Source of the DNA: an uncultured Eubacteriales bacterium
GTDB taxonomy: Bacteria; Bacillota; Clostridia; Oscillospirales; Oscillospiraceae
Length of the DNA stretch: 46,468 nt
Reading direction: 5' to 3'
Assembly (NCBI GenBank): GCA_900544945.1
Contig: UQXG01000001.1
Location: 1 to 46,468, forward strand
Shown: positions 5,963 through 14,901 of the stretch, one piece after another
Numbering within the stretch: position 1 is the first letter of the stretch
Layout of the letters: every line of letters starts with the position of its first letter
The notes under the pieces: model-generated
Database searches by the model: none
Told to the model about the DNA's origin: nothing
What the model saw: the letters and a program-made list of their open reading frames with translations, nothing else
Program-made: the position numbers and the translations under genes

Positions 5963-8900
5963 ATGGATATCAATTTGGACAGACGTGCCGAGGGCTACAG
6001 AGCCCGGCACCGAAGAAATCGAATATGGAAAAAGCTGGTAACGGCGCTGGGCTGCCTGGTGGTTTTCTGCACCACCTACGCCCTGATTCTGCCTGCCATT
6101 ACCATGGAGCGGGAGACTGTCTGCGGCCTTTCGGAGCATGTGCACACAGACAGCTGCTATAGTCGGCAGCGGGGAGCTTTGGTCTGCGCCCTTGCCGAAT
6201 CCGAGGGGCATACCCACACCGATGCCTGCAAGGGCACGAAGCGGGTGCTCTCCTGCACGACCCCGGAATCCGACGGCCACACTCACGGGGAGGGCTGCTA
6301 TGACGCGGAGGGAGTTCTGACCTGCACCCTGCCGGAAACTCAGGGACATCACCATTCGGACAGCTGCTACCGCACGGAAGAAGTCTTCGTCTGCGGCAAG
6401 GCCGAGAGCGTCCCCCATCACCACACCGATGAATGCTATGCCTGGGAAACCCTAGCGACCTGCGGAATCCAGGAGCACACCCACACCGACAGCTGCTACC
6501 CTGCAAAGCCTGCGGAAACCACATCGGCAGGGGAAACGGGTGCGACTACGGAACCGGTCCTGTCTGAGCAGGTCATAACGCCGGAGGAAACCCTACAGGT
6601 CACGGCGACCGAGGAAACGCTTCCGGTACAGGAAGAGGCACTGGCTCTTTTTGCGGAGGGCACGGAGCCTTTGCCCAATGTGGAGATTACGGCGACTTCT
6701 ACCCCAAAGGCCAGCTATGATCCGTCTGTGAACAAATTCAAGACGACGATCCACGTCGATTTCCGGATACCCGGTTCCGCGTTCAATAACACCACCACCT
6801 ACACCTATGATTACCCGGAGGGAATCGAGATTCCGACGGACTTGCTGGGTACGGTTCGTGACCTGAATGATAACAGAGGTACTTACCGATTTGATAAGGT
6901 TGGCGACGTTTATCGGCTGTCGGTGATTCTGTCGAATGTCAACCCAACCCAGAACGACGTGACGGGCTTCGTGGATTTTAGCGGCACGTTGGATGCCACC
7001 AAGGTTGATGGGGAGGGAAGGATTGTATTAGGCAGCGGGGACAACCTGCTGATCATTGACTCGGATAAGATTGATTACCCCAAAGGCGAAACGGAGAAAT
7101 ACGATATTTCCGCCAGCAAACGGACGGACGGCAATATCGATAACGGCAAGCTGACCTATCAGGTGACCATCAGCACCAAGAAGGGAACCCCCAGTACCAT
7201 TCAATTCACGGATACCATTAAAGCCGACGGCATGACCCTGGGAAAGCCTGTGGTGAAGGTGGACGGACAGGAGCACCCAGCCAACTGGACTTGGGATGAC
7301 GGCACCAAAACCGGCACCATCACCATGGACAACCTGCCCGGGCTGAATAAGGGGCAGACCCATACAATTGAATATACCTATGACGTGACCAATTATCCCG
7401 CCGCGGAGATGAAGCCGGAGAACACTCTCTCTGTCAAAGCCAGGGATGAGGGACGGAAGCAGGAGGTTACAGACGAGAAGAATGTTTCCACGAAAATCGA
7501 CAAGCGCCACACCGCCGCCAAGGTCGGCAAGCTGGAGGGCAGCCGAATCAAGTGGACAATCACGCTGAACAACAACCGTTCGGACATTACCGGAGCCATC
7601 CTGACGGATGATATGCTTTCCGCCGGGAAGGACATCACCGTCAGCCCTGACAGCGGCTATACCCTGGAAAACGGGAAAATCACCTTCAATGAGGTGGACG
7701 GGAAAAAGAACAATCAGCGCTATACCATTACCTATTATACGGATGCCCCTGAGGACGAGAACGTGAAGGAGGTCATCAACAAGGCGTCCTTCGACCCGGA
7801 TCCGGATACTCCCGGCGATGAAATCGAGAGGGAAGCAAAGGTGGGCGTAGGCATCGACGCGGCCAAGTCCGGCACCTATAATGCCAGCCAGGGAACCATC
7901 ACCTGGGTAATTACCGTCAACGCCAAAAATCGGAATATTGCCGAGGCAGTGCTGACGGACGATATGCTTGCCAAAGCCCAGGAGAATTCCATTCAGGTCA
8001 GCCCCGCCAGCGGCTATGTGCTGAACAAGGACGCGGACGGTAAGGTTTCCATCACGTTCCAGCCGGTAGATGGCGAAGTGAACACCAACACCTATACCGT
8101 TACCTACACCACCGCCGCCAGCCCGGCGCTGGCAGCCAGAACCGTTTCCAATACCGCCCACCTGAAAAAGGGCGACCATGAGGAAGAGGTAACTGCCCAG
8201 GTCACGATTGACAGCGGCGGCAGTGTGGAGAAATCCAGTGGCACGTTGACCCTTTCCGAGGACAAAACCACCGGTGTGCTTCCCTGGACGGTGACCATTC
8301 ACGTCCCCGCCGGCGGCATCCCGGCGAACACCCAACTGGTGGATAGGATGGACGAAGACTCCGGCGTGTACATGACCAATCTCCAGGTCAAGGCTGCGGT
8401 GGAAGCATTCTGTAAGGCTCTGGACATTCAGACCCAGGATGTAAAGGTGGACATACAAGATCATGCCTACTGGAAGGAAGGCGAATATGATTACAGCAAG
8501 ATTGACAGCTACACGGATGCCAAGTTCCGCAAGCTGACCCTGACGCTGCTCAAGGATTGGCTTCCGGCGAGCGGGCAGGCTCAGGATATTTCTGTCACTT
8601 ACGACACAACCCTGAGAATCGACCCTGCCAAGACGACCCAGGTCTATTCCAATTATTTCAAGGCGGGAGAGAAGGAAGGAAGTGCTCAGTTTGAGTACTG
8701 GCGATCCGGTGTCGAAAAAACCGACGACGACGGAAAAACCGGAACCAGCACCGTCACCAGCCAGGGCGATCTGATATGGAAGGTCATTGTCACCCTGGAC
8801 GACACCGTGCGTCAGTCCCTGGACATTACGGACGCTCTGCCCTCGGGTGTGACGCTGAAGGCGCTGGTGCTGATTCGGCCTACCGATCAGGGGAATAACA

Positions 8901-10285
8901 GCACCGTAAGCATGACAATCGGGGAAGACAGCACCGTTTCCGGGCAGGATGGCTTGTACCAGGTGGCCGGAACCTATGACAAGAAAACGGGAGAGGTATC
9001 TCTGAAAGTCACCACCGTGAACGGCGGCGACCTGCCCGCGAAAACCAAGCTGACCTTTGTCTTCGGCTGCCGGACGGCCTACACGGATAATAATACCCAT
9101 ACCTTTACCAATAAGGTGGACGTAGCGGGAATCGGCAGTACCTCCCAGACCCAGGAGTGGACCTATGACAACCAGGATACGGAAACGACGGATTTAGGCA
9201 AAATCGGCACATGGCATAACGACAGCCGGATGCTGAGCTACTCGGTTTCCATCAATCCCGAATGCAAGAAGCTGTCTCCCGACAGTACCGGAAAGCTGAC
9301 CCTGGTGGATACCCTGTCCTACGTTAAGAATGTTAATGGATGGATATCAGACGAAAAAGGGAAGTGGTTGGAAAACCGTCAGTTTACCATGGATGTGTCC
9401 CTGGTGCAGAATTCTGTAAAGCTGTACCAGGTGACTAAAAATGAGGACGGTACCACAACCGAAACGCCGCTTTCGGTTCCCTGGACCTTTGAAGAGTGGC
9501 TGGGCATCAACGAATGGGATTCGAACAGAAAGTGCATTCTGCACATGTCCGATGTGCCGGACGGAACCCATCTGCGGCTGGAGTACAAGTACCAGGTGGA
9601 AACCAATGCACCGAAAAACGGCATTATCGAAGACCTTTCCATTACAAACAAGGTTGCGCTGGAAGGAACGGGCTACGAAACGGCTGCCGACAAATTCGAA
9701 AGCAAGTGGAAGGAAACCGAAACCAGCGGTCAGGTAACTTCCGGCAGAACCCTGTTAATCTACAAGGTGGCCAGAGGGGACTACGGCACCGTTCTGCCGG
9801 GCGCAGAATTTACCGTGTACACGGTGGATACCTCCGTAACGCCCTATGCCTTCACGGAGTACACCACTCGGCCGGACGGCTCGGCGTTCCCCAATCCCAT
9901 GGTCACCGATGACGCTGGTCGTCTGACCATCCGGATTCAGGACAAGGCGGACGCACCGGTGAACTTCGCCTACGATACCCTCTATGCCCTGAAGGAGACC
10001 AAAGCACCGGCAGGCTACCGGCTTCCGGATACCCCTCAGGTGTTCTACTTCTACTTCTCCAATCCTGAGGGCGCGGCGCGCACCCTTCCCCAAAATCTGC
10101 CGACAGGGGCAATGGACTTGTCCCAGACGGATCAGCAGAAGTTTGTGGAAAACGAACCGGTACCCACATATGAGCTGCCGAAAACCGGCGGCGGCACCCG
10201 GGGCTTCACCCTGGGCGGCGCGCTGGTCACCGTCGGCGGGCTGTATCTTCTGACGCGGAAGAAACGCAGAAGGAGGGACGCCTGA
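5963..10285 (+). CDS. Giant LPKTG-anchored adhesin, probable pilus tip
   Basis: The 1440-residue surface protein has a basic N-terminus and signal anchor (residues 20-47), then six His/Cys-rich units (59-179), a short Thr/Glu linker, and a long series of all-beta adhesin domains. Two of these (about 515-630 and 630-750) are clear repeats sharing ITW-ITVN and LTDDML. A SpaA/CnaB-like domain near residues 1260-1370 ends in ETKAPAGY, the Glu position of isopeptide-forming folds. LPKTG (1405-1409), a hydrophobic helix and KKRRRR tail form the sortase signal. Size and gene order (before the backbone pilin) suggest the tip adhesin. The ligand cannot be told from sequence. Confidence 0.88.
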   Translation: MDINLDRRAEGYRARHRRNRIWKKLVTALGCLVVFCTTYALILPAITMERETVCGLSEHVHTDSCYSRQRGALVCALAESEGHTHTDACKGTKRVLSCTTPESDGHTHGEGCYDAEGVLTCTLPETQGHHHSDSCYRTEEVFVCGKAESVPHHHTDECYAWETLATCGIQEHTHTDSCYPAKPAETTSAGETGATTEPVLSEQVITPEETLQVTATEETLPVQEEALALFAEGTEPLPNVEITATSTPKASYDPSVNKFKTTIHVDFRIPGSAFNNTTTYTYDYPEGIEIPTDLLGTVRDLNDNRGTYRFDKVGDVYRLSVILSNVNPTQNDVTGFVDFSGTLDATKVDGEGRIVLGSGDNLLIIDSDKIDYPKGETEKYDISASKRTDGNIDNGKLTYQVTISTKKGTPSTIQFTDTIKADGMTLGKPVVKVDGQEHPANWTWDDGTKTGTITMDNLPGLNKGQTHTIEYTYDVTNYPAAEMKPENTLSVKARDEGRKQEVTDEKNVSTKIDKRHTAAKVGKLEGSRIKWTITLNNNRSDITGAILTDDMLSAGKDITVSPDSGYTLENGKITFNEVDGKKNNQRYTITYYTDAPEDENVKEVINKASFDPDPDTPGDEIEREAKVGVGIDAAKSGTYNASQGTITWVITVNAKNRNIAEAVLTDDMLAKAQENSIQVSPASGYVLNKDADGKVSITFQPVDGEVNTNTYTVTYTTAASPALAARTVSNTAHLKKGDHEEEVTAQVTIDSGGSVEKSSGTLTLSEDKTTGVLPWTVTIHVPAGGIPANTQLVDRMDEDSGVYMTNLQVKAAVEAFCKALDIQTQDVKVDIQDHAYWKEGEYDYSKIDSYTDAKFRKLTLTLLKDWLPASGQAQDISVTYDTTLRIDPAKTTQVYSNYFKAGEKEGSAQFEYWRSGVEKTDDDGKTGTSTVTSQGDLIWKVIVTLDDTVRQSLDITDALPSGVTLKALVLIRPTDQGNNSTVSMTIGEDSTVSGQDGLYQVAGTYDKKTGEVSLKVTTVNGGDLPAKTKLTFVFGCRTAYTDNNTHTFTNKVDVAGIGSTSQTQEWTYDNQDTETTDLGKIGTWHNDSRMLSYSVSINPECKKLSPDSTGKLTLVDTLSYVKNVNGWISDEKGKWLENRQFTMDVSLVQNSVKLYQVTKNEDGTTTETPLSVPWTFEEWLGINEWDSNRKCILHMSDVPDGTHLRLEYKYQVETNAPKNGIIEDLSITNKVALEGTGYETAADKFESKWKETETSGQVTSGRTLLIYKVARGDYGTVLPGAEFTVYTVDTSVTPYAFTEYTTRPDGSAFPNPMVTDDAGRLTIRIQDKADAPVNFAYDTLYALKETKAPAGYRLPDTPQVFYFYFSNPEGAARTLPQNLPTGAMDLSQTDQQKFVENEPVPTYELPKTGGGTRGFTLGGALVTVGGLYLLTRKKRRRRDA
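6137..6499 (+). repeat. Six His/Cys-rich repeat units coding region
   Basis: Residues 59-179 of the adhesin contain six copies of H-x-H-[TGS]-[DE]-x-C, spaced about 20-26 residues, each usually followed by a second Cys in L-x-C. Examples are EHVHTDSCY, GHHHSDSCY and EHTHTDSCY. Similar segments occur in other surface proteins of gut Firmicutes. The paired Cys and His suggest metal sites or disulfides. Confidence 0.8.
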
Positions 10286-10343
10286 GCACAATGAATTCCG
10301 CAACCCCAATTCTGAAACAACCGGAAAAGAAAGGAATGTCACT

Positions 10344-11885
10344 ATGAACAAGCTTAGAAAACTGACCTGCCTGCTGCTGGCGCTGATGATGGTCTTTGCC
10401 ATGACCGCCACAGCCTCCGCTGCCGACACGACTTACACCATCACCATAACAAATGCGCAAACCGGCCACACCTATGAGGCGTATCAGGTTTTTGCAGGCG
10501 ATCTGGCCGAAAAAAATGGAGACAAAATCCTGTCCAACATCGTCTGGGGCAGTGGCGTGACAGAAGCGGGCAAAACCGCATTAGGCGATGCGGCCGATAA
10601 GGCGGCGAGCCTGAAGACCGAGACGGATGCCAAGGCTTTTGCGAAGGAAGTTGCTCAGTATTTGCAGAACCCGACCGTGAGCACTGCGGGAACCGGCAGC
10701 TACAGCATCTCCGGACTTTCCGCCGGCTACTATCTGGTCAAGGATAAGGATAACACACTGAGCGATCAGGACGATTTCTACACCGCTTATATCATGGAGG
10801 TGGTCGGCGACGTGAATGCCGCGCCGAAGGGCGATAAGCCGACTCTCGACAAGCAGATTAAGCACAACGACGATGGCTCTTGGGGAGTTGTGGGCGATAA
10901 CCAGATCGGAGATACCGTGGAGTTCCGTACCATCTCCACCGTGCCTGATACCGCCGGCTATGAAACGTATACCTACTGGATTTGCGATACCATGTCCGCT
11001 GGCCTGACCTCCAACGTTAAGAGTGCTGCTGACGTGACCATCAAGGTCAATGACCAGGGGACTCGGCTAAGTGAAGCGTACTACACTGTGAACGCCACCG
11101 GCAACACCTTCACCATTGATGTTGATATCCTGAAAGCTGTGGCGGATAACGTGATTACGAAAAACGATAAGCTGTATGCTTACTACACTGGCGTGTTGAA
11201 TGAGAATGCCAAGGTCTATGACGATGGCAAACAGGACAACGCTGCCCATTTGGAGTACAGCAACAATCCCAACGACAATGGCAAAGGCAAGTCCCCGGAC
11301 AAAAAGGTCTACGACTGGACCTTTAAGATGGGCATCAACAAGGTGGACAAGAGCAACACCGCTCTGACCGGCGCAAAGTTCGTACTGTCCAAGTCTGGCA
11401 CAATCAAGGTTACGGATCTTGCGTGCGATGATAACGGTGTACCGACCGTTACCACAGGTTTGATTGGTCTGGTGAAGACTGTCGATGGTGCATACCGCAT
11501 TGCATTGACGAGTGATACGGACATCGTCTACGCCATCGATGCCGGAAATCCCGTCATCAAAGGCCTGGACGATAGTGTGAACTACTACCTCTATGAGACG
11601 AAATCGCCTGCAGGCTACAACCTGCTGAGCGAACCGGTTTCCTTCAGAATCGCGGCGGAGTATAACACTGACGGAAGTGCGTTGAGTGCTGACAAGCCCA
11701 CGGTTACGATTGGCAACGGAGAACCTTCCACGACTCTGTCTACCGATGTGGTCAACCAGTCCGGCGCAGAGCTTCCCTCTACCGGCGGCATGGGCACCAC
11801 CCTCTTCTATGTCCTGGGCGGCGTGCTGGTGCTGGCGGCGGTGGTGCTGCTCGTCACCAAGAAGCGGATGCGTTCCGAGAACTAA
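10344..11885 (+). CDS. LPSTG backbone pilin (SpaA/FimA type)
   Basis: The 513-residue pilin has a typical signal peptide ending ASA, a domain with pilin-like Lys at about 162 (NAAPKGDKPTLDKQI), a middle CnaB-like domain and a C-terminal SpaA domain with Glu418 in LYETKSPAGY. LPSTG lies at 477-481, followed by a membrane helix and KKRMRSEN tail. In class C pili the sortase joins the Thr of LPXTG to a Lys in the next subunit. The GAAAGGAA site precedes the ATG. Its place between the large adhesin and srtC supports the backbone role. Codon use in the middle (about 11050-11560) looks less GC-biased than the flanks, which may reflect domain exchange. Confidence 0.88.
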   Translation: MNKLRKLTCLLLALMMVFAMTATASAADTTYTITITNAQTGHTYEAYQVFAGDLAEKNGDKILSNIVWGSGVTEAGKTALGDAADKAASLKTETDAKAFAKEVAQYLQNPTVSTAGTGSYSISGLSAGYYLVKDKDNTLSDQDDFYTAYIMEVVGDVNAAPKGDKPTLDKQIKHNDDGSWGVVGDNQIGDTVEFRTISTVPDTAGYETYTYWICDTMSAGLTSNVKSAADVTIKVNDQGTRLSEAYYTVNATGNTFTIDVDILKAVADNVITKNDKLYAYYTGVLNENAKVYDDGKQDNAAHLEYSNNPNDNGKGKSPDKKVYDWTFKMGINKVDKSNTALTGAKFVLSKSGTIKVTDLACDDNGVPTVTTGLIGLVKTVDGAYRIALTSDTDIVYAIDAGNPVIKGLDDSVNYYLYETKSPAGYNLLSEPVSFRIAAEYNTDGSALSADKPTVTIGNGEPSTTLSTDVVNQSGAELPSTGGMGTTLFYVLGGVLVLAAVVLLVTKKRMRSEN

Positions 11886-11926
11886 GAAACTTTCCGGATA
11901 GACCGATTTCTAGCCTACAGAAATGC

Positions 11927-11957
11927 CCGGAATCTCGGAGATAATCCGAGATTCCGG
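11927..11957 (+). other. Perfect 13-bp hairpin after the backbone pilin
   Basis: CCGGAATCTCGGA (11927-11939) pairs perfectly with TCCGAGATTCCGG (11945-11957), loop GATAA, 41 bases after the pilin stop. No T run follows, so it more likely protects the 3' end of a processed pilin mRNA than terminates it. Confidence 0.6.
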
Positions 11958-12019
11958 CAAAACCGCCCATTGCAATCCGAAAGATTCTGACGCACTTCCG
12001 GCGGTGCGGCCGGGGGGTA

Positions 12020-12053
12020 CTTAGGGAGCGGCTTTTCGGCAGCGCCCCCTAAG
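12020..12053 (+). other. Hairpin in the pilin-srtC spacer
   Basis: CTTAGGGAGCG (12020-12030) pairs with CGCCCCCTAAG (12043-12053) with one mismatch. No T run follows. Confidence 0.5.
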
Positions 12054-12065
12054 CCGGCTTCTTAT

Positions 12066-12093
12066 CAATTTTCTTGCTGGGACAAGAAAATTG
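12066..12093. repeat. Perfect 11-bp inverted repeat
   Basis: CAATTTTCTTG (12066-12076) pairs exactly with CAAGAAAATTG (12083-12093), loop CTGGGA, directly followed by the palindrome CCTCCGGAGG. Its low GC content differs from the surroundings, which fits a small mobile or decayed repeat. Confidence 0.55.
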
Positions 12094-12201
12094 CCTCCGG
12101 AGGAACCAGAGCCAAAATGTTTTTTGAGAGAACGGATTGCCGCGCCGGTGTGAGCACTGGCATAGTATTTTGATAGATTCGACAGCAGCAAGGAGAGCCC
12201 T

Positions 12202-13020
12202 ATGCGCAAACATGCCTCGACAATGATTCTGATTCTTATATTGGTCGTAGGGCTGTCCCTGATGCTGTACCCTTCCTTCTCCAACTGGTGGAATGAGGCC
12301 CATCAATCCCGTGCCATCGCCGCTTATTCCCAGGAGGTTTCCAAGCTGGACGAAAACCGCTATGACGAGCTCTGGCAGCAGGCCCGGGAGTATAACCGCT
12401 CCCTGGTAGGCAGGGAAAACGCCTATCTTCTGGACGACAGTCAGAAGGCGGAATATGAGCGGCTGCTGGATGTGTCCGGCATGGGAATTATGGGGTATAT
12501 TGAAATTCCCAGCCTGAAGGTGTCCCTGCCCATTTACCACGGCACCGAGGAATCGGTATTGCAGGTGGCAGTGGGGCATTTGGAGTGGACAAGCCTGCCC
12601 GTGGGCGGGGAGAGCACTCACTGCGTCCTGTCCGGTCACCGAGGCTTGCCCAGTGCCAAGCTCTTTACCGACCTGGATCGGCTGGTGGTAGGAGATCGGT
12701 TCCGGCTGGGTGTGCTGGATCAGGTGCTGACCTACGAGGTTGACCAGATTCTCATTGTGGAGCCTCAGGACACCGAAGCCCTGCTCATCGAGGAGGGGAA
12801 AGACTTATGCACCCTGGTAACCTGCACCCCTTACGGCATCAATACCCACCGACTTCTGGTGCGAGGCCACCGGGTGGAGACGGAAAAAGACGCGAAAAAT
12901 GTCCGGGTGACCTCGGACGCCATTCAGATTGAGCCTTATCTGGTGGCGCCGGTGGTGGCTGCCCCCATTTTGCTGGTGCTGCTTCTGGGACTTCTGATTC
13001 CCAGGCGGCGAAAGAAATAA
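12202..13020 (+). CDS. srtC: Class C (pilin-polymerising) sortase
   Basis: The 272-residue enzyme has an N-terminal membrane helix (8-26), a sortase barrel with catalytic His146 (SGHRGLP), Cys208 (TLVTCTPYGINTHR) and Arg217, and a second C-terminal helix with RRRKK tail, as class C sortases do. It should link backbone pilins through LPXTG. The lid region that often carries a DPF/DPW motif shows only LLDDSQ, so the usual lid anchor appears absent. GGAG precedes the ATG. Its TAA stop is made of the first three bases of a repeat element. Confidence 0.92.
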   Translation: MRKHASTMILILILVVGLSLMLYPSFSNWWNEAHQSRAIAAYSQEVSKLDENRYDELWQQAREYNRSLVGRENAYLLDDSQKAEYERLLDVSGMGIMGYIEIPSLKVSLPIYHGTEESVLQVAVGHLEWTSLPVGGESTHCVLSGHRGLPSAKLFTDLDRLVVGDRFRLGVLDQVLTYEVDQILIVEPQDTEALLIEEGKDLCTLVTCTPYGINTHRLLVRGHRVETEKDAKNVRVTSDAIQIEPYLVAPVVAAPILLVLLLGLLIPRRRKK

Positions 13021-13189
13021 TACTATTTCTTAATAAAATGATTTCATCATTTTATTTTGCCGTTTCACGGCAGACCGCCTGGGCGGCGGTAAGAAATGTA
13101 TTGACTTCGTTTTTTAGCGGCAGTGGCCGCTGGCCGCAATCCTGCGGCCTAATAAAACGCTTTTAAGCGTTTTATTAAAAACTCGTATA
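13018..13189 (+). mobile_element. MITE-like element A, copy 1
   Basis: A 172-bp element nearly identical to 43926-44091. Its ends form imperfect terminal inverted repeats of 21 bp (17 of 21 matching, starting TAATAC and ending GTATA). Inside are hairpins: AAAATGAT/ATCATTTT, GCCGT/ACGGC, ACCGCC/GGCGGT and AATAAAACGC/GCGTTTTATT. It has no coding capacity. The first TAA is the stop codon of srtC. Compared with copy 2 it has 7 extra bases near 13125-13135. Confidence 0.8.
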
Positions 13190-13222
13190 AGCGACGGATC
13201 CTGGAATAAAGTGGTGATAAGT

Positions 13223-14173
13223 ATGAAGCAAATTCATAGATGGCTGGCGTGGCTGATGTGTCTTGTGACCCTTGTGGGCACGCTGGCTCTGCCTGTCGGT
13301 GCCCAGTCGGCGCCGGATCTGACAAAGCCGGTTTCTCTGACCGTTCATCATGTGTACAACCCCAGCGGCGAGAATATTCCCCTTGCCGGAGTGGAATTCT
13401 CCCTGTACCTGGTGGCGAAAATGGGGCAGGGGGGCGCTCTGACGGCAGAGCCTGCCTTTTCCCGTTATGTCACCGGCGGCAGCCAGGCGGATTGGGAGAA
13501 AACCCTGAATAGACTGATTAGCGATTTCCCGGCAGGTGTCACGCCTGTGGACAAGGCAAAAACCGATAAAAACGGAGACGCGGTATTCCCCTCCGAGGGA
13601 AAAACCCTGGTTCCCGGCCTTTACTATGTTCGCGACACCAAAACCGTAAAAAATGGCTGGATTTACACCACCAGTCCTTTCCTGGTGAGTCTTCCGAATT
13701 ACTTCGACGGCCAGTGGGTCTATGCCCAGCAGGTCAATGCCAAGTCCCGCCGGGAGGCTGACATCACAGACATTGAGGTGGTCAAGGTCTGGAAAGACTC
13801 CTGCCATCCCAAACGCCGTCCGGAAGAAATCACGGTGACGCTGCTGTGCGACGGCGAAATTGCCGACCTGGACGACGCGGTGGTGACGCTGTCCAAGAGC
13901 AACAACTGGAAATATACATGGAGAGATTTGGACGCCACCTGCGAGTGGACGGTGACAGAGGAGAGGGTGAAGGGCTACAACAACCCAAAGGTGAAGAAGG
14001 ATGGAAACATCATCACGGTGACCAACACCTGCAACCGTCCCGACCATCCTAGGGGCGGCAAGCTGCCCCAGACCGGTCAGCTCTGGTGGCCGGTTCCGGT
14101 GCTGCTGCTGGCGGGACTGGTGCTGGTGATTGTGGGTCTTCTGCGCCGGAAAGAGGATAACTATGAGGCGTAA
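13223..14173 (+). CDS. LPQTG minor (basal) pilin with CnaB domain
   Basis: The 316-residue protein has a signal peptide ending near Ala-Gln (residue 28), a SpaA-like domain (30-170) and a CnaB domain (about 175-270) with VVKVWKD and the Glu-containing WTVTEERVKGY, the usual isopeptide partners. LPQTG is at 281-285, followed by a helix and RRKEDNYEA tail. One-subunit size and position after srtC suggest a basal or anchoring pilin. ATG 13223 is chosen with GGTGAT upstream; a GTG four codons earlier is possible. It overlaps the next sortase gene by 11 bases. Confidence 0.85.
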   Translation: MKQIHRWLAWLMCLVTLVGTLALPVGAQSAPDLTKPVSLTVHHVYNPSGENIPLAGVEFSLYLVAKMGQGGALTAEPAFSRYVTGGSQADWEKTLNRLISDFPAGVTPVDKAKTDKNGDAVFPSEGKTLVPGLYYVRDTKTVKNGWIYTTSPFLVSLPNYFDGQWVYAQQVNAKSRREADITDIEVVKVWKDSCHPKRRPEEITVTLLCDGEIADLDDAVVTLSKSNNWKYTWRDLDATCEWTVTEERVKGYNNPKVKKDGNIITVTNTCNRPDHPRGGKLPQTGQLWWPVPVLLLAGLVLVIVGLLRRKEDNYEA

Positions 14174-14810
14174 GGGAACCCTGACCATAACCCTGGGGCT
14201 GCTTCTGATTCTGGCGGCGGCCGTCTTGGCAGGTTTTAACCTCTGGGACGACCGGCAGGCGGGGCTAACCGCTTCCCAGGACTTGATTCAGCTTGTCCGG
14301 CAGAGTGAGCAAGCGCAGGAAACCAATCCGGAGGGGGAAGGGGAGACCCTTCCTTCTTTCACCCGACCGGATTATGAGCTGGTGCCGGAGATGGAAATGC
14401 CGGTGGTGGAGATCGACGGTCGGGAATATGTGGGCACTTTGTATCTTCCCACCATCGGCAGAACTCTTCCGGTGCTGAACGGCTGGAGCGGGGAGCTGCT
14501 GAAAATCGCCCCCTGCCGATATCTGGGCTCTGCCTATAACGACAATCTGATTGTGATGGCGCACAATTACGATTCCCACTTCGGCCGACTGAAAAAGCTT
14601 CAGATCGGCGATCCCGTCACCTTCCGGGACGTGGAGGACAATGATTTTGAATACGAAGTGGTTTCCCTGGAAATCCTGAATCCGGAGGACGTGGAGCCTA
14701 TGGAGGAAGGGGACTGGGATCTGACGCTGTTTACCTGTACGATTGGCGGAAAGACCCGGATAACGGTGCGCTGTGCAAGAATATCGGCTGATAATTTCAT
14801 TAACAATTGA
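14163..14810 (+). CDS. Second sortase of the pilus locus
   Basis: The 215-residue protein has one N-terminal membrane helix (6-24) and a sortase domain with His134 (VMAHNYDSHFG), Cys192 (TLFTCTIGGKTR) and Arg199. It lacks the C-terminal helix of class C enzymes, so it resembles class B or D and may anchor the finished pilus to the wall or attach the minor pilin. It overlaps the minor pilin gene, suggesting translational coupling. The GAGGATA site lies just before the ATG. Confidence 0.85.
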   Translation: MRRKGTLTITLGLLLILAAAVLAGFNLWDDRQAGLTASQDLIQLVRQSEQAQETNPEGEGETLPSFTRPDYELVPEMEMPVVEIDGREYVGTLYLPTIGRTLPVLNGWSGELLKIAPCRYLGSAYNDNLIVMAHNYDSHFGRLKKLQIGDPVTFRDVEDNDFEYEVVSLEILNPEDVEPMEEGDWDLTLFTCTIGGKTRITVRCARISADNFINN

Positions 14811-14879
14811 CCACTTTTGTGCAATGTAGTAGGAAAGTGCGTAACGTAGCTGTGCGTTTTTTAACAAATTACCGAAATC

Positions 14880-14899
14880 CAGGGGGTTTCCCTGTTTTT
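14880..14899 (+). terminator. Weak terminator after the pilus operon
   Basis: CAGGG (14880-14884) pairs with CCCTG (14890-14894) and is followed by TTTTT (14895-14899). The stem is short, but it lies between the last sortase gene and the next promoter. Confidence 0.5.
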
Positions 14900-14901
14900 G
14901 T

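Larger units (their letters stand above)
11886..12201. other. Hairpin-rich spacer inside the pilus operon
   Basis: This 316-base gap holds no convincing gene. It contains three strong inverted repeats (11927-11957, 12020-12053, 12066-12093) and a CCTCCGGAGG palindrome (12094-12103). A weak promoter-like pair, TTGCCG and CATAGT at 18 bp (12138-12167 region), precedes srtC. The arrangement may reduce expression of srtC relative to the pilin, or it may be a decayed insertion. Confidence 0.5.

Noticed and set aside
4895..6424. Long minus-strand frame of about 509 codons
   Set aside because: It is antisense to the coiled-coil, signal peptidase and adhesin genes and results from GC-biased third positions.
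7028..9100. Long minus-strand frame of about 690 codons
   Set aside because: It lies fully antisense to the adhesin, has low-complexity His/Gly-rich content and no start site.
13090..13120. TTGACT inside repeat element A as an outward promoter
   Set aside because: No -10-like sequence follows at 16-18 bp; the next bases are GC-rich hairpin arms.
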